64,000 nucleotides of DNA from Neptunicoccus cionae (GCF_002860325.1 NZ_PKOJ01000001.1:310001-374000), one strand, 5' to 3'; numbered from the stretch's first letter, positions 36,884 to 46,419 are shown. Numbers and translations: made by a program. The notes: generated by a model from the sequence alone, not told the origin.

Positions 36884-37546
36884 ATGCTTACACTCTTCTT
36901 TGATCTCGACGGGACACTGATTGACCCTAAAGAGGGCATCACCCAAGCCATCCAGCACGCGCTTGGTGAAATGGGGATGGTTGATATTCCCCACGCCGAT
37001 GATCTGACTTGGTGCATCGGTCCGCCCTTGTGGAACAGTTTTGACGTATTGCTGGGGCCGGGTGCCGATCTGGATCAGGCTGTGGATCTGTACCGCGCGT
37101 TTTATACAGACGAGGCCATGTATCTGGCGGATGTCTATGACGGAGTCGGGGAGATGTTCGATGCCTTGCATCAGGTGGATGCGAAAATGTTCATCACCAC
37201 CAGCAAGCCCCACGTCTATGCGCAGGAAATTATCGAACATTTCGGTATCCACGCTCATGTGGAACAGCTTTTCGGATCAGAACTGGATGGCACGAATTCT
37301 GACAAAACCGATCTGCTGAAGTTTGCGCTGGATGAAACCGGTGCTGATCCGGCAAAAACTGTCATGATCGGGGATCGCCGGTTCGACATTTTTGGCGCGC
37401 GCAATAATGACATCCCGAGCGTCGGGGCGCTGTGGGGGTATGGCGAGCCGGACGAGTTGCGCCAGTCCGAAGCAGACGCGCTGGCCGGAGCACCCGAAGA
37501 AGTGCCGGAAATTGTTTTTGATCTTCTGGGGTTGGATGCTGACTGA
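36884..37546 (+). CDS. HAD-family hydrolase (phosphoglycolate phosphatase-like)
   Basis: A 220-residue HAD phosphatase with a helical cap. Motif I is FFDLDGTLIDP, motif II ITTSKP, motif III KTDLLKFALDE, motif IV MIGDRRFDIFGARNND. The layout matches Gph/PpaX-like enzymes; substrates could be 2-phosphoglycolate or another small phosphomonoester. It overlaps the FAD oxidoreductase start by 11 bases, so the two are coupled. Confidence 0.85.
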   Translation: MLTLFFDLDGTLIDPKEGITQAIQHALGEMGMVDIPHADDLTWCIGPPLWNSFDVLLGPGADLDQAVDLYRAFYTDEAMYLADVYDGVGEMFDALHQVDAKMFITTSKPHVYAQEIIEHFGIHAHVEQLFGSELDGTNSDKTDLLKFALDETGADPAKTVMIGDRRFDIFGARNNDIPSVGALWGYGEPDELRQSEADALAGAPEEVPEIVFDLLGLDAD

Positions 37547-38711
37547 CATCATAGCCTGTGACGTCCTGATCGTCGGCGGCGGGCCTGCCGGACTGTCCGT
37601 TGCCTCCCATCTCGGGGATGATGTGCACAGTATCGTTGTGCATCAGGACGCGGAAATCGGACTGCCTGTACGCACCAGTGGCGGCACGTGGCAACGGGAT
37701 ATGCAGGCGCTGGGTATCCCGCCGGAAATGTACCGTGTGATCGACCAGCTCGACTTTTTTTCGGACAACGCCGAGGCGCGTTTCGCGGTGAAAGACGATA
37801 AAATGGCCGTGATGGATGTGACGGCGGTATACCGGCACCTTGCCAGCCTGTCGGATGGCAAGCGCAGCGAGTTGATGACTGGCGCGAAGTTCTTGAGTTG
37901 CATAGAGCAGGAGGACGGGCAGTTCCTGTCGCAAATCCGGTCTCGGGATCGGGGTAATTTCAACATCCTGTCCCGTATGGTGATCGACGCTTCCGGCTGG
38001 CAATGCGCAGTACTTGAAAGTCTGGGGCTGGGGCAAAAGCCGCAGCGGACCGGTGTCGGGATCGAGTACGAATTTCTCCGCGGCGATTTTGAACCCAACC
38101 GGGCGGTGCTGTTTGTGGGGTCTTCAGCGCTTACGGGATACGGGTGGATTTTTCCAACGCCAGACAACCGTCTGCGACTTGGGATCGGGGTGATCAATCC
38201 CGATACAGATCTGACGCCAAGGCAGGTGATGGACGCCTTCGAAGCTTCGGGGCAGGCGGCCCGTTATGGTATCGAGATTCCGGAAGACTATGAAACCAAT
38301 GCGGGGATCATTCCGTCAGAGCCTTACGACCCCGAGCTGGTTTTCGGCAACGTTGTGCGCACAGGGGACGCTGCGAATTTCGCGACCCCGACCGTGGGGG
38401 AAGGCATCCGCATCGCCGTGGAATACGGCCGTTTGCTGGGGACCGAAGTGACGGCCCACCTTGGTGGAGACGATAAGGCGCTTGGCCGGTATGAAGCGGC
38501 GGCGCGGCGGGAGTTCCAGCGGGATTACAAGTTCGGCTTCATGGTGAACAAACGCATTGCGGGATATTCACCGGAGCGTTGGGATAAATCCGTCGCGCGC
38601 TTGGGCCGGCTGTCAGAGCAGGAAATGACAGCGCTGGTGCGATCCCGATTTAACCTGCGCACAATGGCGCGGACGATCTGGCTGAACTTCAAAGCCAAAG
38701 TTTCCGGCTAA
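37536..38711 (+). CDS. FAD-dependent oxidoreductase (geranylgeranyl-reductase/lycopene-cyclase-like)
   Basis: A 391-residue flavoprotein. CDVLIVGGGPAGLSVASHLG is the dinucleotide-binding start; VVIDASGW-like MVIDASGWQCAVL and VRTGDAANFATPTVGEGIRI are the FAD motifs of the p-hydroxybenzoate-hydroxylase/geranylgeranyl-reductase group. It could saturate an isoprenoid or hydroxylate an aromatic, but nothing adjacent decides this. The ATG at 37536 lies inside the end of the HAD gene. Confidence 0.8.
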   Translation: MLTDIIACDVLIVGGGPAGLSVASHLGDDVHSIVVHQDAEIGLPVRTSGGTWQRDMQALGIPPEMYRVIDQLDFFSDNAEARFAVKDDKMAVMDVTAVYRHLASLSDGKRSELMTGAKFLSCIEQEDGQFLSQIRSRDRGNFNILSRMVIDASGWQCAVLESLGLGQKPQRTGVGIEYEFLRGDFEPNRAVLFVGSSALTGYGWIFPTPDNRLRLGIGVINPDTDLTPRQVMDAFEASGQAARYGIEIPEDYETNAGIIPSEPYDPELVFGNVVRTGDAANFATPTVGEGIRIAVEYGRLLGTEVTAHLGGDDKALGRYEAAARREFQRDYKFGFMVNKRIAGYSPERWDKSVARLGRLSEQEMTALVRSRFNLRTMARTIWLNFKAKVSG

Positions 38712-38817
38712 AGGCGGCGCCCCGAATCTGACGGGAATCGTGCAAAACACACGAAATAAATCAAACATTCAAGTATCTGTTTTTGTTAGATAAGTACCTT
38801 CATCATACTGCATATAT

Positions 38818-38853
38818 GAAGCTTCATAAAAGAAGCTTCTTAAATGAAGCTTC
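38818..38853. repeat. three 14-bp tandem repeats with GAAGCTTC palindromes
   Basis: GAAGCTTC occurs at 38818, 38832 and 38846, exactly 14 bases apart, with A/T-rich spacers (ATAAAA, TTAAAT). The first copy sits in a 14-bp palindrome (TATGAAGCTTCATA) and the second in a 12-bp one. They lie in a 258-bp AT-rich gap between convergent genes, so no ordinary promoter is expected there. Confidence 0.7.
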
Positions 38854-38891
38854 GCAAATGCAGGGTCTTGATAAGGCTGCTTTCTGACGAC

Positions 38892-38920
38892 AAAAAAAGG
38901 CCCTGCCACAAGGGCAGGGC
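38892..38920 (-). terminator. Rho-independent terminator after ccrM
   Basis: On the minus strand GCCCTGCC, a short loop, GGCAGGGC, then CTTTTTTTG, about 50 bases past the ccrM stop. A strong classical terminator. Confidence 0.88.
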
Positions 38921-38969
38921 TAGTCAGGCTTCGCGCCCGGGGGCGGCCCCGGACGTCGGCGGTAAACTT

Positions 38970-40160
<1,191 letters not shown>

Positions 40161-40166
40161 CTAGAA

Positions 40167-40799
40167 TTAGACGTTTTTGGGGCAGCCCTCTGAACACAAT
40201 ATGTTGTGTATCGGCTTGAAGGACTTGCGATGATGTTGTGTCACCCCAAGAGTTTCGAGGCCCGCGATATGGGCTTTCGTGCCATATCCGGCGTTGGTTT
40301 CCCATCCATAGCCGGGAAACTGTTGCGAAAGCGCAACCATCATCCGGTCGCGCGTCACTTTTGCCACAATGGAGGCAGCTGCGATCGAAAGGCAGCGCCC
40401 GTCTCCTTTCACCAGCGTTTCAGACGGGCAGGCCAGTCCCTGTGGGGTTTTATTCCCGTCAATCAGTGCAAACTCTGCCGGTCGGGCGAGACCTTCAATA
40501 GCGCACCGCATTGCCAGCAAGGAGGCTTGCAGGATGTTGATCCGGTCGATTTCTTCCACACTGACGTGAAAAACAGAGACATCCGCCTGCGCCATGATCT
40601 GATCGAACAGAACATCACGCCGCTTTGCCGACAGTTTTTTCGAATCATTCAATCCGTCCGGTATACGCATCGGATCGAGCACTACGGCACAGGCGGTAAC
40701 CGGTCCGGCCCAAGGGCCGCGTCCCACTTCGTCAACACCTGCGATGCGGGTGAGTCCATGTTTGCGGCGGAGTTCGGGTTCTATGCTTGTATCAATCAT
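40167..40799 (-). CDS. rnhB: ribonuclease HII
   Basis: Cleaves RNA in RNA-DNA hybrids and at single ribonucleotides in DNA. It is 210 residues. GVDEVGRGPWAGPV has the catalytic Asp-Glu, ALIDGNK the next Asp and SIVAKVTRDRMM the last Asp region; GYGTKAH is typical. It lies directly upstream of ccrM, an order common in Rhodobacteraceae. The 90-base gap suggests ccrM has its own promoter. Confidence 0.95.
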   Translation of the reverse strand: MIDTSIEPELRRKHGLTRIAGVDEVGRGPWAGPVTACAVVLDPMRIPDGLNDSKKLSAKRRDVLFDQIMAQADVSVFHVSVEEIDRINILQASLLAMRCAIEGLARPAEFALIDGNKTPQGLACPSETLVKGDGRCLSIAAASIVAKVTRDRMMVALSQQFPGYGWETNAGYGTKAHIAGLETLGVTQHHRKSFKPIHNILCSEGCPKNV

Positions 40800-40848
40800 T
40801 CTCTGTAGGTGCCGTTTGTGCGCAGTTTTGGCAAGCGGCCCCGTGCAA

Positions 40849-40872
40849 ACAGCGCCCGATACAAGGCGCTGT
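40849..40872. terminator. possible terminator hairpin between rnhB and the His-rich gene
   Basis: ACAGCGCC, eight-base loop, GGCGCTGT. On the minus strand it lies ~25 bases past the His-rich gene stop but is followed only by TTTGC; on the plus strand CTGGTTTTTTT follows. It probably ends the minus-strand transcript. Confidence 0.5.
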
Positions 40873-40895
40873 CTGGTTTTTTTCCGGTGTCCTGC

Positions 40896-41288
40896 TTAGC
40901 GGCGGTAATGGCCGTGGTGGTTCGCAGGACGGTATTTGTTCACACAAGCTTGATTGTAGAATTTGACCCAGCCGTTCTGTGTCCATTTCTTGCGCAGGCA
41001 GTTCGCAGGCGGGGTGAAGTGGCGTTTGACGGGGCGCTGTGCTTGATAGTGTGTCTTGCCGTGGTAATGGGGCTGGTAATGTGGCCGCGGCCGGGGTGCG
41101 GGACGCACATAGGTCGGCTGGTGGTTCGATTTGCTGGCTTCATTGGCGATTACGCTGATCACACCCAGTGCGGTCAGGCCCAGCAGCAGACGGTCGACGT
41201 TGTCTTTTGCCAGTGCTGCCGGTGCTGTGATCGGCGCTGCAACAAGGGCAAGGGCGAGAATTCCTGTCAGGGTCATTTTATGGAACAT
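40896..41288 (-). CDS. small exported His/Arg-rich protein
   Basis: A 130-residue exported protein. The signal peptide is ~1-27 (LTGILALALVAAPITAPAAL). A short hydrophobic segment follows (LLLGLTALGVISVIANEA), then a His/Pro/Tyr/Arg-rich region (RPHYQPHYHGKTHY) and a C-terminal CLRKKWTQNGWVKFYNQAC that could form one disulfide. Rich in metal-binding or cationic residues; no function assigned. The ATG follows AAGGA. Divergent from the small exported gene at 41454. Confidence 0.68.
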   Translation of the reverse strand: MFHKMTLTGILALALVAAPITAPAALAKDNVDRLLLGLTALGVISVIANEASKSNHQPTYVRPAPRPRPHYQPHYHGKTHYQAQRPVKRHFTPPANCLRKKWTQNGWVKFYNQACVNKYRPANHHGHYRR

Positions 41289-41359
41289 GGCGTTTTCCTT
41301 TGTGGGCTCGGGCAATGCGGAATGCATCGCGACATGGTCCAACCCTGCCCGAACCCCTG

Positions 41360-41371
41360 TTGTCAGACAAA
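41360..41371. promoter_or_regulatory. palindromic 12-mer, copy 1
   Basis: TTGTCAGACAAA contains the dyad TTGTC-A-GACAA. The same 12 bases occur at 42475-42486, in the next intergenic region of this cluster. A shared operator is possible. Confidence 0.45.
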
Positions 41372-41381
41372 AACACCGCCT

Positions 41382-41396
41382 TGTTATGGGATAACA
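41382..41396. promoter_or_regulatory. operator-like dyad 1 (TGTTAT-N3-ATAACA)
   Basis: A perfect 6-bp inverted repeat with a 3-base spacer, between two divergent exported genes. A near-copy is centred 32 bases downstream, close to three helical turns. Confidence 0.5.
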
Positions 41397-41413
41397 CGGC
41401 CCCAAAACGGCTT

Positions 41414-41428
41414 TGTTATTGTATTACC
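41414..41428. promoter_or_regulatory. operator-like dyad 2 (imperfect)
   Basis: TGTTAT-TGT-ATTACC matches ten of the twelve arm bases of the dyad at 41382-41396. It ends 25 bases before the ATG at 41454. Confidence 0.4.
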
Positions 41429-41453
41429 CGTCCGTATTGCGCAGGAATTTGGC

Positions 41454-41771
41454 ATGAGACACGTATCACACATATGGATATTGGGTGTACTGCTGGCCGG
41501 TCTGGTCGCAGTGCAACCGGTTCGCGCACAGCAGAACGGTTGTTTCGCCGATTACAAAGCGAAACGGTCTGTTTCGGGCAGTCTGGAATTGCATTATGGT
41601 GTCATAGAATTGAGCGCCCGTGCCTGCCAGTCTCCGAGTCGGGCAGAACAGGCCGTTAGCCGCCGGATCGCGCCGGATGGCTGGACCCTGCTGCGCATCG
41701 TTTCCACATTCGGCCGCAATGGCCTGCAAGCGAGACAGGACAATGCCGGACCCTATTTCCTTAGATACTGA
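41454..41771 (+). CDS. small exported hypothetical protein
   Basis: A 105-residue protein with a signal peptide ~1-26 ending PVRAQ. The mature part has two Cys (NGCFADYK, ARACQSP) and no family I recognise. It starts at ATG with AGGA eight bases upstream. The 3' end overlaps the membrane DNA-binding gene by 29 bases, so the two are co-translated and probably work together, perhaps as a periplasmic partner or sensor. Confidence 0.65.
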   Translation: MRHVSHIWILGVLLAGLVAVQPVRAQQNGCFADYKAKRSVSGSLELHYGVIELSARACQSPSRAEQAVSRRIAPDGWTLLRIVSTFGRNGLQARQDNAGPYFLRY

Positions 41772-42468
41772 TGCTTCATCCAAAAGCCTGATTCACCGGT
41801 TGAAGCCCCGTAATGTGGTGGTTTCCGGATCTGTTATGGTTCTGCTGCTTATCCTTGTGACAGCGGTTGTTCTGTTTATGGCCTTGCCGGATGCCAATGC
41901 GTTCAACGACCGGGTGGCGCGGATATTTGCAGAAAATGATGCGCTGACCACCGGAGAGCAGATCAAACTGCTGGAGGTTCTCGCGCAGTCGGGAACAGCT
42001 TTTGCGGATGTGTTGCAAAGCTACCGTTTGATAATCTTCATCCTGCTATTGCTGGCCTCGGCGCTGTTGCTGTCAGCGCTATACTTTTTGTTCACCAATT
42101 ACGGACTGTCGCGCCGGCTGGATGAAATCGAACAGTTTGGCATTCATATCACCAGCCTGATCGTCAGCCGTGACGAACGGGTGGTTTATATCAACAACAT
42201 GGAATTCGAACTGACCGAAAGTATCTGTGAGACACTTTCGGTTCTTTGCGAGGCCCGTCTTGATGACGAAGTAATTACAGGGGCCGAACTGGAATCCATG
42301 ATTTCGGGTAAAAATGCAGCCGATTGCGAGGAAGCGGCCGGTGCCACGCGGATCAAACGTCTGCGGGACCAGCTTGGCAACCAGTTGGTCTCTCATCTTC
42401 TGGTCAAGAATATCAGCCGCAAGGGCTATACCCTGTCGATTGATAGGGATGTCATCCGCATGTTGTGA
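41743..42468 (+). CDS. membrane-anchored winged-helix (OmpR-like) regulator
   Basis: A 241-residue protein. Transmembrane helices lie at ~25-48 (VVVSGSVMVLLLILVTAVVL) and ~96-118 (LIIFILLLLASALLLSALYF), with a ~45-residue loop between them. The C-terminal ~95 residues fit an OmpR/PhoB winged helix: the beta entry ERVVYINNMEFELTES, helices ETLSVLCEARLDDEVI, GATRIKRLRDQLGNQL and the wing NISRKGYTLSI. Topology puts the DNA-binding part in the cytoplasm and a short loop in the periplasm, the reverse of ToxR/CadC, where the wing comes first. No kinase or receiver is present. The palindromes in the flanking intergenic regions are candidate sites. Confidence 0.75.
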   Translation: MPDPISLDTDASSKSLIHRLKPRNVVVSGSVMVLLLILVTAVVLFMALPDANAFNDRVARIFAENDALTTGEQIKLLEVLAQSGTAFADVLQSYRLIIFILLLLASALLLSALYFLFTNYGLSRRLDEIEQFGIHITSLIVSRDERVVYINNMEFELTESICETLSVLCEARLDDEVITGAELESMISGKNAADCEEAAGATRIKRLRDQLGNQLVSHLLVKNISRKGYTLSIDRDVIRML

Positions 42469-42474
42469 TTCTGA

Positions 42475-42486
42475 TTGTCAGACAAA
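42475..42486. promoter_or_regulatory. palindromic 12-mer, copy 2
   Basis: TTGTCAGACAAA, identical to 41360-41371. It lies seven bases after the regulator gene stop, in the 176-bp region before the DUF2125-like gene. Confidence 0.45.
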
Positions 42487-42644
42487 CTGTGTGAATGTGC
42501 ACAGACGCTGCCTTCGGGTCCGGCCTAAATTGCAACCCGTTCCGAACTATGAGAAACTAACACCCGTGCCGAATCCGAATATCCCCAAGATCACAATACA
42601 CCGGCGCGGCCCGCATATGATTTCCACAAATTTCAGGAGGCTTC

Positions 42645-44087
42645 ATGTCATTTTCCTTTAAAAATTTATCTTCGGCTTTTCTACTGTCCACAGCCCTCGG
42701 CTCTCCGGTTCTGGCGCAGGAACTGGCACAAGAAGTGGTGAACGAATACTTCGACGAGTTGCGCGCAAGCGGCATGACCGTGGCACCCGGTCAGGAAAGC
42801 GTAACCGGCTCAACCGTTGAATGGCGTGATATTGTGATTGGACTGCCAGAGGATGAAGGCAGTTACACACTGGACTTCATGCGGGCCGAGGAATTGGGCG
42901 GTGGTAAAGTTTCTCTCAGTTACCCGCCGGAGGTAAAGATCACCATTGATCCCAAAGGAGAACAGCCCAAAGCTGATATCATGGTGCGCACAGAGGGCAT
43001 TACCCACATCGTGTCCGGTGTAAAAGCGGCGCGGAACCACGACATTACGGCCAGCCGGATCGCCGTCGAAATGGCTACCGGAGAGCCGCCGTTTTCGATG
43101 GAACTTGCCGCGAATGATGTGGTGGTCAATCAGGTCAGTTCCGGCGCAGAGGCGCTGCACTACAAGGGAAATATGAAAGCGGCCAATCTGGAGATGCGGT
43201 ATGATCTGGATGACGGCGAGACCAAGATGTCCTCGACCGGCAGCTACGACGATCTGTCCGCCACCTTCGATATGGACGCCGTGAACGATGCGTCACTGGA
43301 TGAACTGTTTGCCGGAACGCGCAACCTGTCTGTCAGTTACCAGATGGGTAAAATGGCTGGGTCTACCGATATTACCGCCCCGCAATCGGCTATGGTTGTA
43401 GAAACAAGCGCCAGTAGTGCAGATGGCAGTTTTTCGGTGCTGGATGGAACTTTCGATATGGGCGGTACAGCCCAAGACGTGGCTTATGACATCAAGCTGA
43501 AGGACATACCTTTGCCCCCGTTCACTGCACGTATGAAGGCTGTGACGACGCAGGTGAAACTGCCGCTGAAAAAAGTAGAGACACCGCTACCTGCACGGAT
43601 ACAGATGGGGTTTGACGGTCTGGAACTGTCCGATACTGTATGGGGTATGTTCGATCCGACCGGATCGCTGCCACGGGATTCGGCCAAGCTGAATGTTGAT
43701 CTGAGTGCGCAAATCAGATGGCTGGTTGAAGCACTCAGCGCCGCGGAGGCCAAATCGGTTCCGGTGGAGGTCGATAGTGTGAAGATAAACGATATAACCC
43801 TGAACATTGCCGGCGCCGCCCTTAACGGAAGCGGTGAGGCCAAGCTGAACAATGCAACATTCCCGCCGATGCCGGTGGGGGAAGTTAACATGGATCTTCG
43901 GGGGGGCGTTGGCCTGCTGGACAAACTGGTTGCATTGGGACTGGTGCCGCAACAGCAGGGGCAGATGGTCAAGATGATGTCCGGCATGTTCGCAGTTCCC
44001 GGTGGCGATGGCACAGATCATCTGGTTTCGAAAATCGAGATGAACGCGGACGGGTCCATTCTGGCCAATGGCCAGCGGATCAAGTAA
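42645..44087 (+). CDS. DUF2125-like exported protein
   Basis: A 480-residue secreted protein. The signal peptide is ~1-24 (FLLSTALGSPVLAQ). The rest is strand-rich with long amphipathic repeats, as in AsmA/YdgA-like and DUF2125 proteins of alphaproteobacteria, which are thought to act in envelope lipid or membrane homeostasis. I recognise the family type but not a function. The ATG has AGGAGG seven bases upstream. A hairpin follows the stop. Confidence 0.72.
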   Translation: MSFSFKNLSSAFLLSTALGSPVLAQELAQEVVNEYFDELRASGMTVAPGQESVTGSTVEWRDIVIGLPEDEGSYTLDFMRAEELGGGKVSLSYPPEVKITIDPKGEQPKADIMVRTEGITHIVSGVKAARNHDITASRIAVEMATGEPPFSMELAANDVVVNQVSSGAEALHYKGNMKAANLEMRYDLDDGETKMSSTGSYDDLSATFDMDAVNDASLDELFAGTRNLSVSYQMGKMAGSTDITAPQSAMVVETSASSADGSFSVLDGTFDMGGTAQDVAYDIKLKDIPLPPFTARMKAVTTQVKLPLKKVETPLPARIQMGFDGLELSDTVWGMFDPTGSLPRDSAKLNVDLSAQIRWLVEALSAAEAKSVPVEVDSVKINDITLNIAGAALNGSGEAKLNNATFPPMPVGEVNMDLRGGVGLLDKLVALGLVPQQQGQMVKMMSGMFAVPGGDGTDHLVSKIEMNADGSILANGQRIK

Positions 44088-44110
44088 CCGCTCTTTTCAG
44101 GTAAAAACAG

Positions 44111-44138
44111 AACGGCAGGGTTTTGCAGCCCTGCCGTT
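44111..44138 (+). terminator. terminator after the DUF2125-like gene
   Basis: AACGGCAGGG, eight-base loop, CCCTGCCGTT: a 10-bp perfect stem, then TTTGTTC (short T run), 23 bases past the stop. Confidence 0.65.
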
Positions 44139-44179
44139 TGTTCTAGGTGTCTATGACAGACAAAACAGGCGGAGCAGGC

Positions 44180-45526
44180 ATGACAGGTAGATTGTCGGAT
44201 TTGGCGCAACAGGTGTTGGACGCCGCAAAACGCGCAGGGGCAGATAGCGCGGACACGCTGGTGATGGAAGGCACGTCGATTTCTATCGAAGTGCGCACAG
44301 GCGCTCTGGAACATGCGGAACGCTCTGAAGGTGTGGATCTTGGGTTGCGGGTTCTGTGCGGTGCGAAACAGGCTTGTGTATCGATTTCCGATGACAGCGC
44401 AGCCAGTATTGCCACGATGGCGGAGCGGGCTGTGGCCATGGCCCGCGAAGCACCGGACGATCCCACCTGCGGACTGGCAAGGCCGGACCAGTTAGCGACC
44501 GATTGGGATGTGGCCGCGCTGGAACTTTATGATGACCGCGCCGCACCAAGCCCTGCGGATCTGGAACGGCTTGCACTGGAAGCGGAAGCAGCCGCGCTGG
44601 AGGTCTCTGGCGTGGATCAGGTGCAGGGTGCCAGTTCCGGTTATAGCGAAACTTCTTTGCATTTGGCCGCCAGCAACGGATTTTCCGGCGGCTATCGCCG
44701 TGGCGCCTATTCCACTTCTTGTGTGGCGATTTCCGGTCAGGGCCTGTCAATGGAGCGGGACTATAACGGAGAGGCCCGCAGCCATTATGCCGATCTGCCG
44801 GACCCGCGCAGCATCGGGCGCATCGCCGGAGAGCGGGCCGCCGCTCGCGCCGGTTCGACCCGCCCGCCAACCGGCGCTTATCCTGTGCTGTTTGACGAGC
44901 GGATCGCGGCCTCTTTGATCGGGCATCTGGTCGGAGCGATTAACGGCGCGGCCATTGTACGTGGTGCCAGCTTTCTCAAGGATGCGCTGGGCGAACAGGT
45001 TCTGCCTGCCAGCCTGTCCCTGATCGAAAACCCCCACCGTCCCCGTGTAGCGGGCAGCCGCCCGTTTGACGGCGAGGGCCTGCCGGTGCAGGAGCGTGCG
45101 CTGGTAAAGGACGGTATCCTGCAAGGCTGGACGCTGGATCTGGCGACAGGGCGCAAGCTGGGTATGGAAAGCACCGGTAATGCAAGCCGTGGTATCTCTA
45201 CGCCACCGTCGCCATCCCTTGGCAACCTTGCACTGACACAAGGCACGGCCAGCCGCGAAGACCTGATTGCGCAGATGGGCACAGGATTGATCATCACCTC
45301 GATGATCGGGTCTACCATCAACCCGAATACAGGGGATTATTCGCGCGGGGCTTCGGGCTTCTGGGTGGAAAACGGGGAAATCACCGGCCCTGTAAATGAA
45401 TGTACTGTGGCGGGCAACCTGCGGGATATGTTGATGAATATCACGCCTGCCAATGACGGGCGCCCCCATCTCAGCCGCGTTGTGCCAAGCCTTCTGGTTG
45501 AGGGGCTGACCATTGCCGGTGCGTGA
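44180..45526 (+). CDS. pmbA: metallopeptidase-like protein TldE/PmbA
   Basis: A 448-residue subunit of the TldD/TldE protease, which in E. coli matures microcin B17 and degrades the CcdA antitoxin; TldE itself lacks the zinc motif. EGVDLGLRVLCGAKQACVS-like positions near 55-75, SSGYSETSLHLAASNGFSGG and IGSTINPNTGDYSRGASGFW are characteristic. tldD is not in the window. I chose the ATG at 44180 with GGAG close upstream; ATG at 44153 is also possible. It overlaps the next gene by 14 bases. Confidence 0.9.
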   Translation: MTGRLSDLAQQVLDAAKRAGADSADTLVMEGTSISIEVRTGALEHAERSEGVDLGLRVLCGAKQACVSISDDSAASIATMAERAVAMAREAPDDPTCGLARPDQLATDWDVAALELYDDRAAPSPADLERLALEAEAAALEVSGVDQVQGASSGYSETSLHLAASNGFSGGYRRGAYSTSCVAISGQGLSMERDYNGEARSHYADLPDPRSIGRIAGERAAARAGSTRPPTGAYPVLFDERIAASLIGHLVGAINGAAIVRGASFLKDALGEQVLPASLSLIENPHRPRVAGSRPFDGEGLPVQERALVKDGILQGWTLDLATGRKLGMESTGNASRGISTPPSPSLGNLALTQGTASREDLIAQMGTGLIITSMIGSTINPNTGDYSRGASGFWVENGEITGPVNECTVAGNLRDMLMNITPANDGRPHLSRVVPSLLVEGLTIAGA

Positions 45527-46292
45527 TCTCGACCTGCTTCTGGATGTGGCAGAAGAGGCAGGCGAAATTGCTCTGAAACATTTCCAGCAAGAGCCTGATC
45601 ACTGGGACAAGCCGGGGGAACAGGGGCCGGTCTCTGTGGCCGATCTGGAGGTAAACCGGATGCTGGAGTACCGCCTTCAGGCCGCACGGCCCGATTACGG
45701 CTGGCTGTCCGAGGAAAGCCCAGACGATCCGGAACGGCTGGACTGCGAACGCACGTTTATCATCGACCCGATCGACGGTACCCGTTCCTTCATCGCCGGA
45801 CACGAAAATTTTGCCCATTCCCTTGCGATCGCCAAGAACGGTGTGGTGACAGCGGCTGTAGTGCATATGCCCGCCAAAAGCCTGACCTTTGCCGCCGCGC
45901 TCGGGTGCGGGGCGACGCTTAACGGAGAACCGATCACACCCAGCACTACAGAGGCGCTGGATCAGGCCGAAGCGCTTGTAGCGAAACCGATGATGGATGC
46001 GACTTACTGGCCCGGTGGAGTGCCGCCGCTGCGCCGGAACTTCCGCTCTTCTCTGGCATATCGCCTGTCGCTTGTGGCGAATGGCCGGTTCGATGCCATG
46101 ATCACATTCCGCCCTGCGTGGGAATGGGATGTGGCCGCAGGGGATCTGATCTGTACAGAGGCAGGCGCCTGCGTTTTTGACACCAAAGGCAGGGTTCCGG
46201 CCTATAATTCGCGCGGCGCCAAGACCGCCGGAATGATCGCCTGCGCCCCGCGTATCAGAGACAGCTTGCTGACGCATGTGACCGGATCGTAA
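45513..46292 (+). CDS. inositol monophosphatase family protein
   Basis: A 259-residue metal-dependent phosphatase. ERTFIIDPIDGTRSFIAGHE and PAWEWDVAAGDLICTEAGA carry the paired Asp metal ligands of the IMPase/CysQ fold. Close relatives hydrolyse 3'-phosphoadenosine 5'-phosphate or inositol phosphates. The start is TTG at 45513, with GAGGGG upstream; a GTG two codons later is an alternative. It lies between pmbA and waaA and precedes the lipid A genes, an order seen in many Rhodobacteraceae. Confidence 0.88.
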   Translation: MPVRDLDLLLDVAEEAGEIALKHFQQEPDHWDKPGEQGPVSVADLEVNRMLEYRLQAARPDYGWLSEESPDDPERLDCERTFIIDPIDGTRSFIAGHENFAHSLAIAKNGVVTAAVVHMPAKSLTFAAALGCGATLNGEPITPSTTEALDQAEALVAKPMMDATYWPGGVPPLRRNFRSSLAYRLSLVANGRFDAMITFRPAWEWDVAAGDLICTEAGACVFDTKGRVPAYNSRGAKTAGMIACAPRIRDSLLTHVTGS

Positions 46293-46419
46293 AGGCGGAT
46301 GAAAAGCACAGGGTGATTGCAAGCGCCGCTGCCAGCCCTTAAATTCAGATCAGACCTGCACCCGTTCTTTCGTCTGCGCCTCTGGCACAGCGTTTTTATA
46401 AATTCCGGCGGAGCCGCTT

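Noticed and set aside
38893-38920. Small RNA ending at the ccrM terminator from the plus strand
   Set aside because: The hairpin has its T run only on the minus strand, so it cannot end a plus-strand transcript from the repeat region.
40809-41453. Upstream extension of the small exported gene
   Set aside because: It reads antisense through the His-rich gene; the signal peptide begins at the ATG at 41454 with a good ribosome site.
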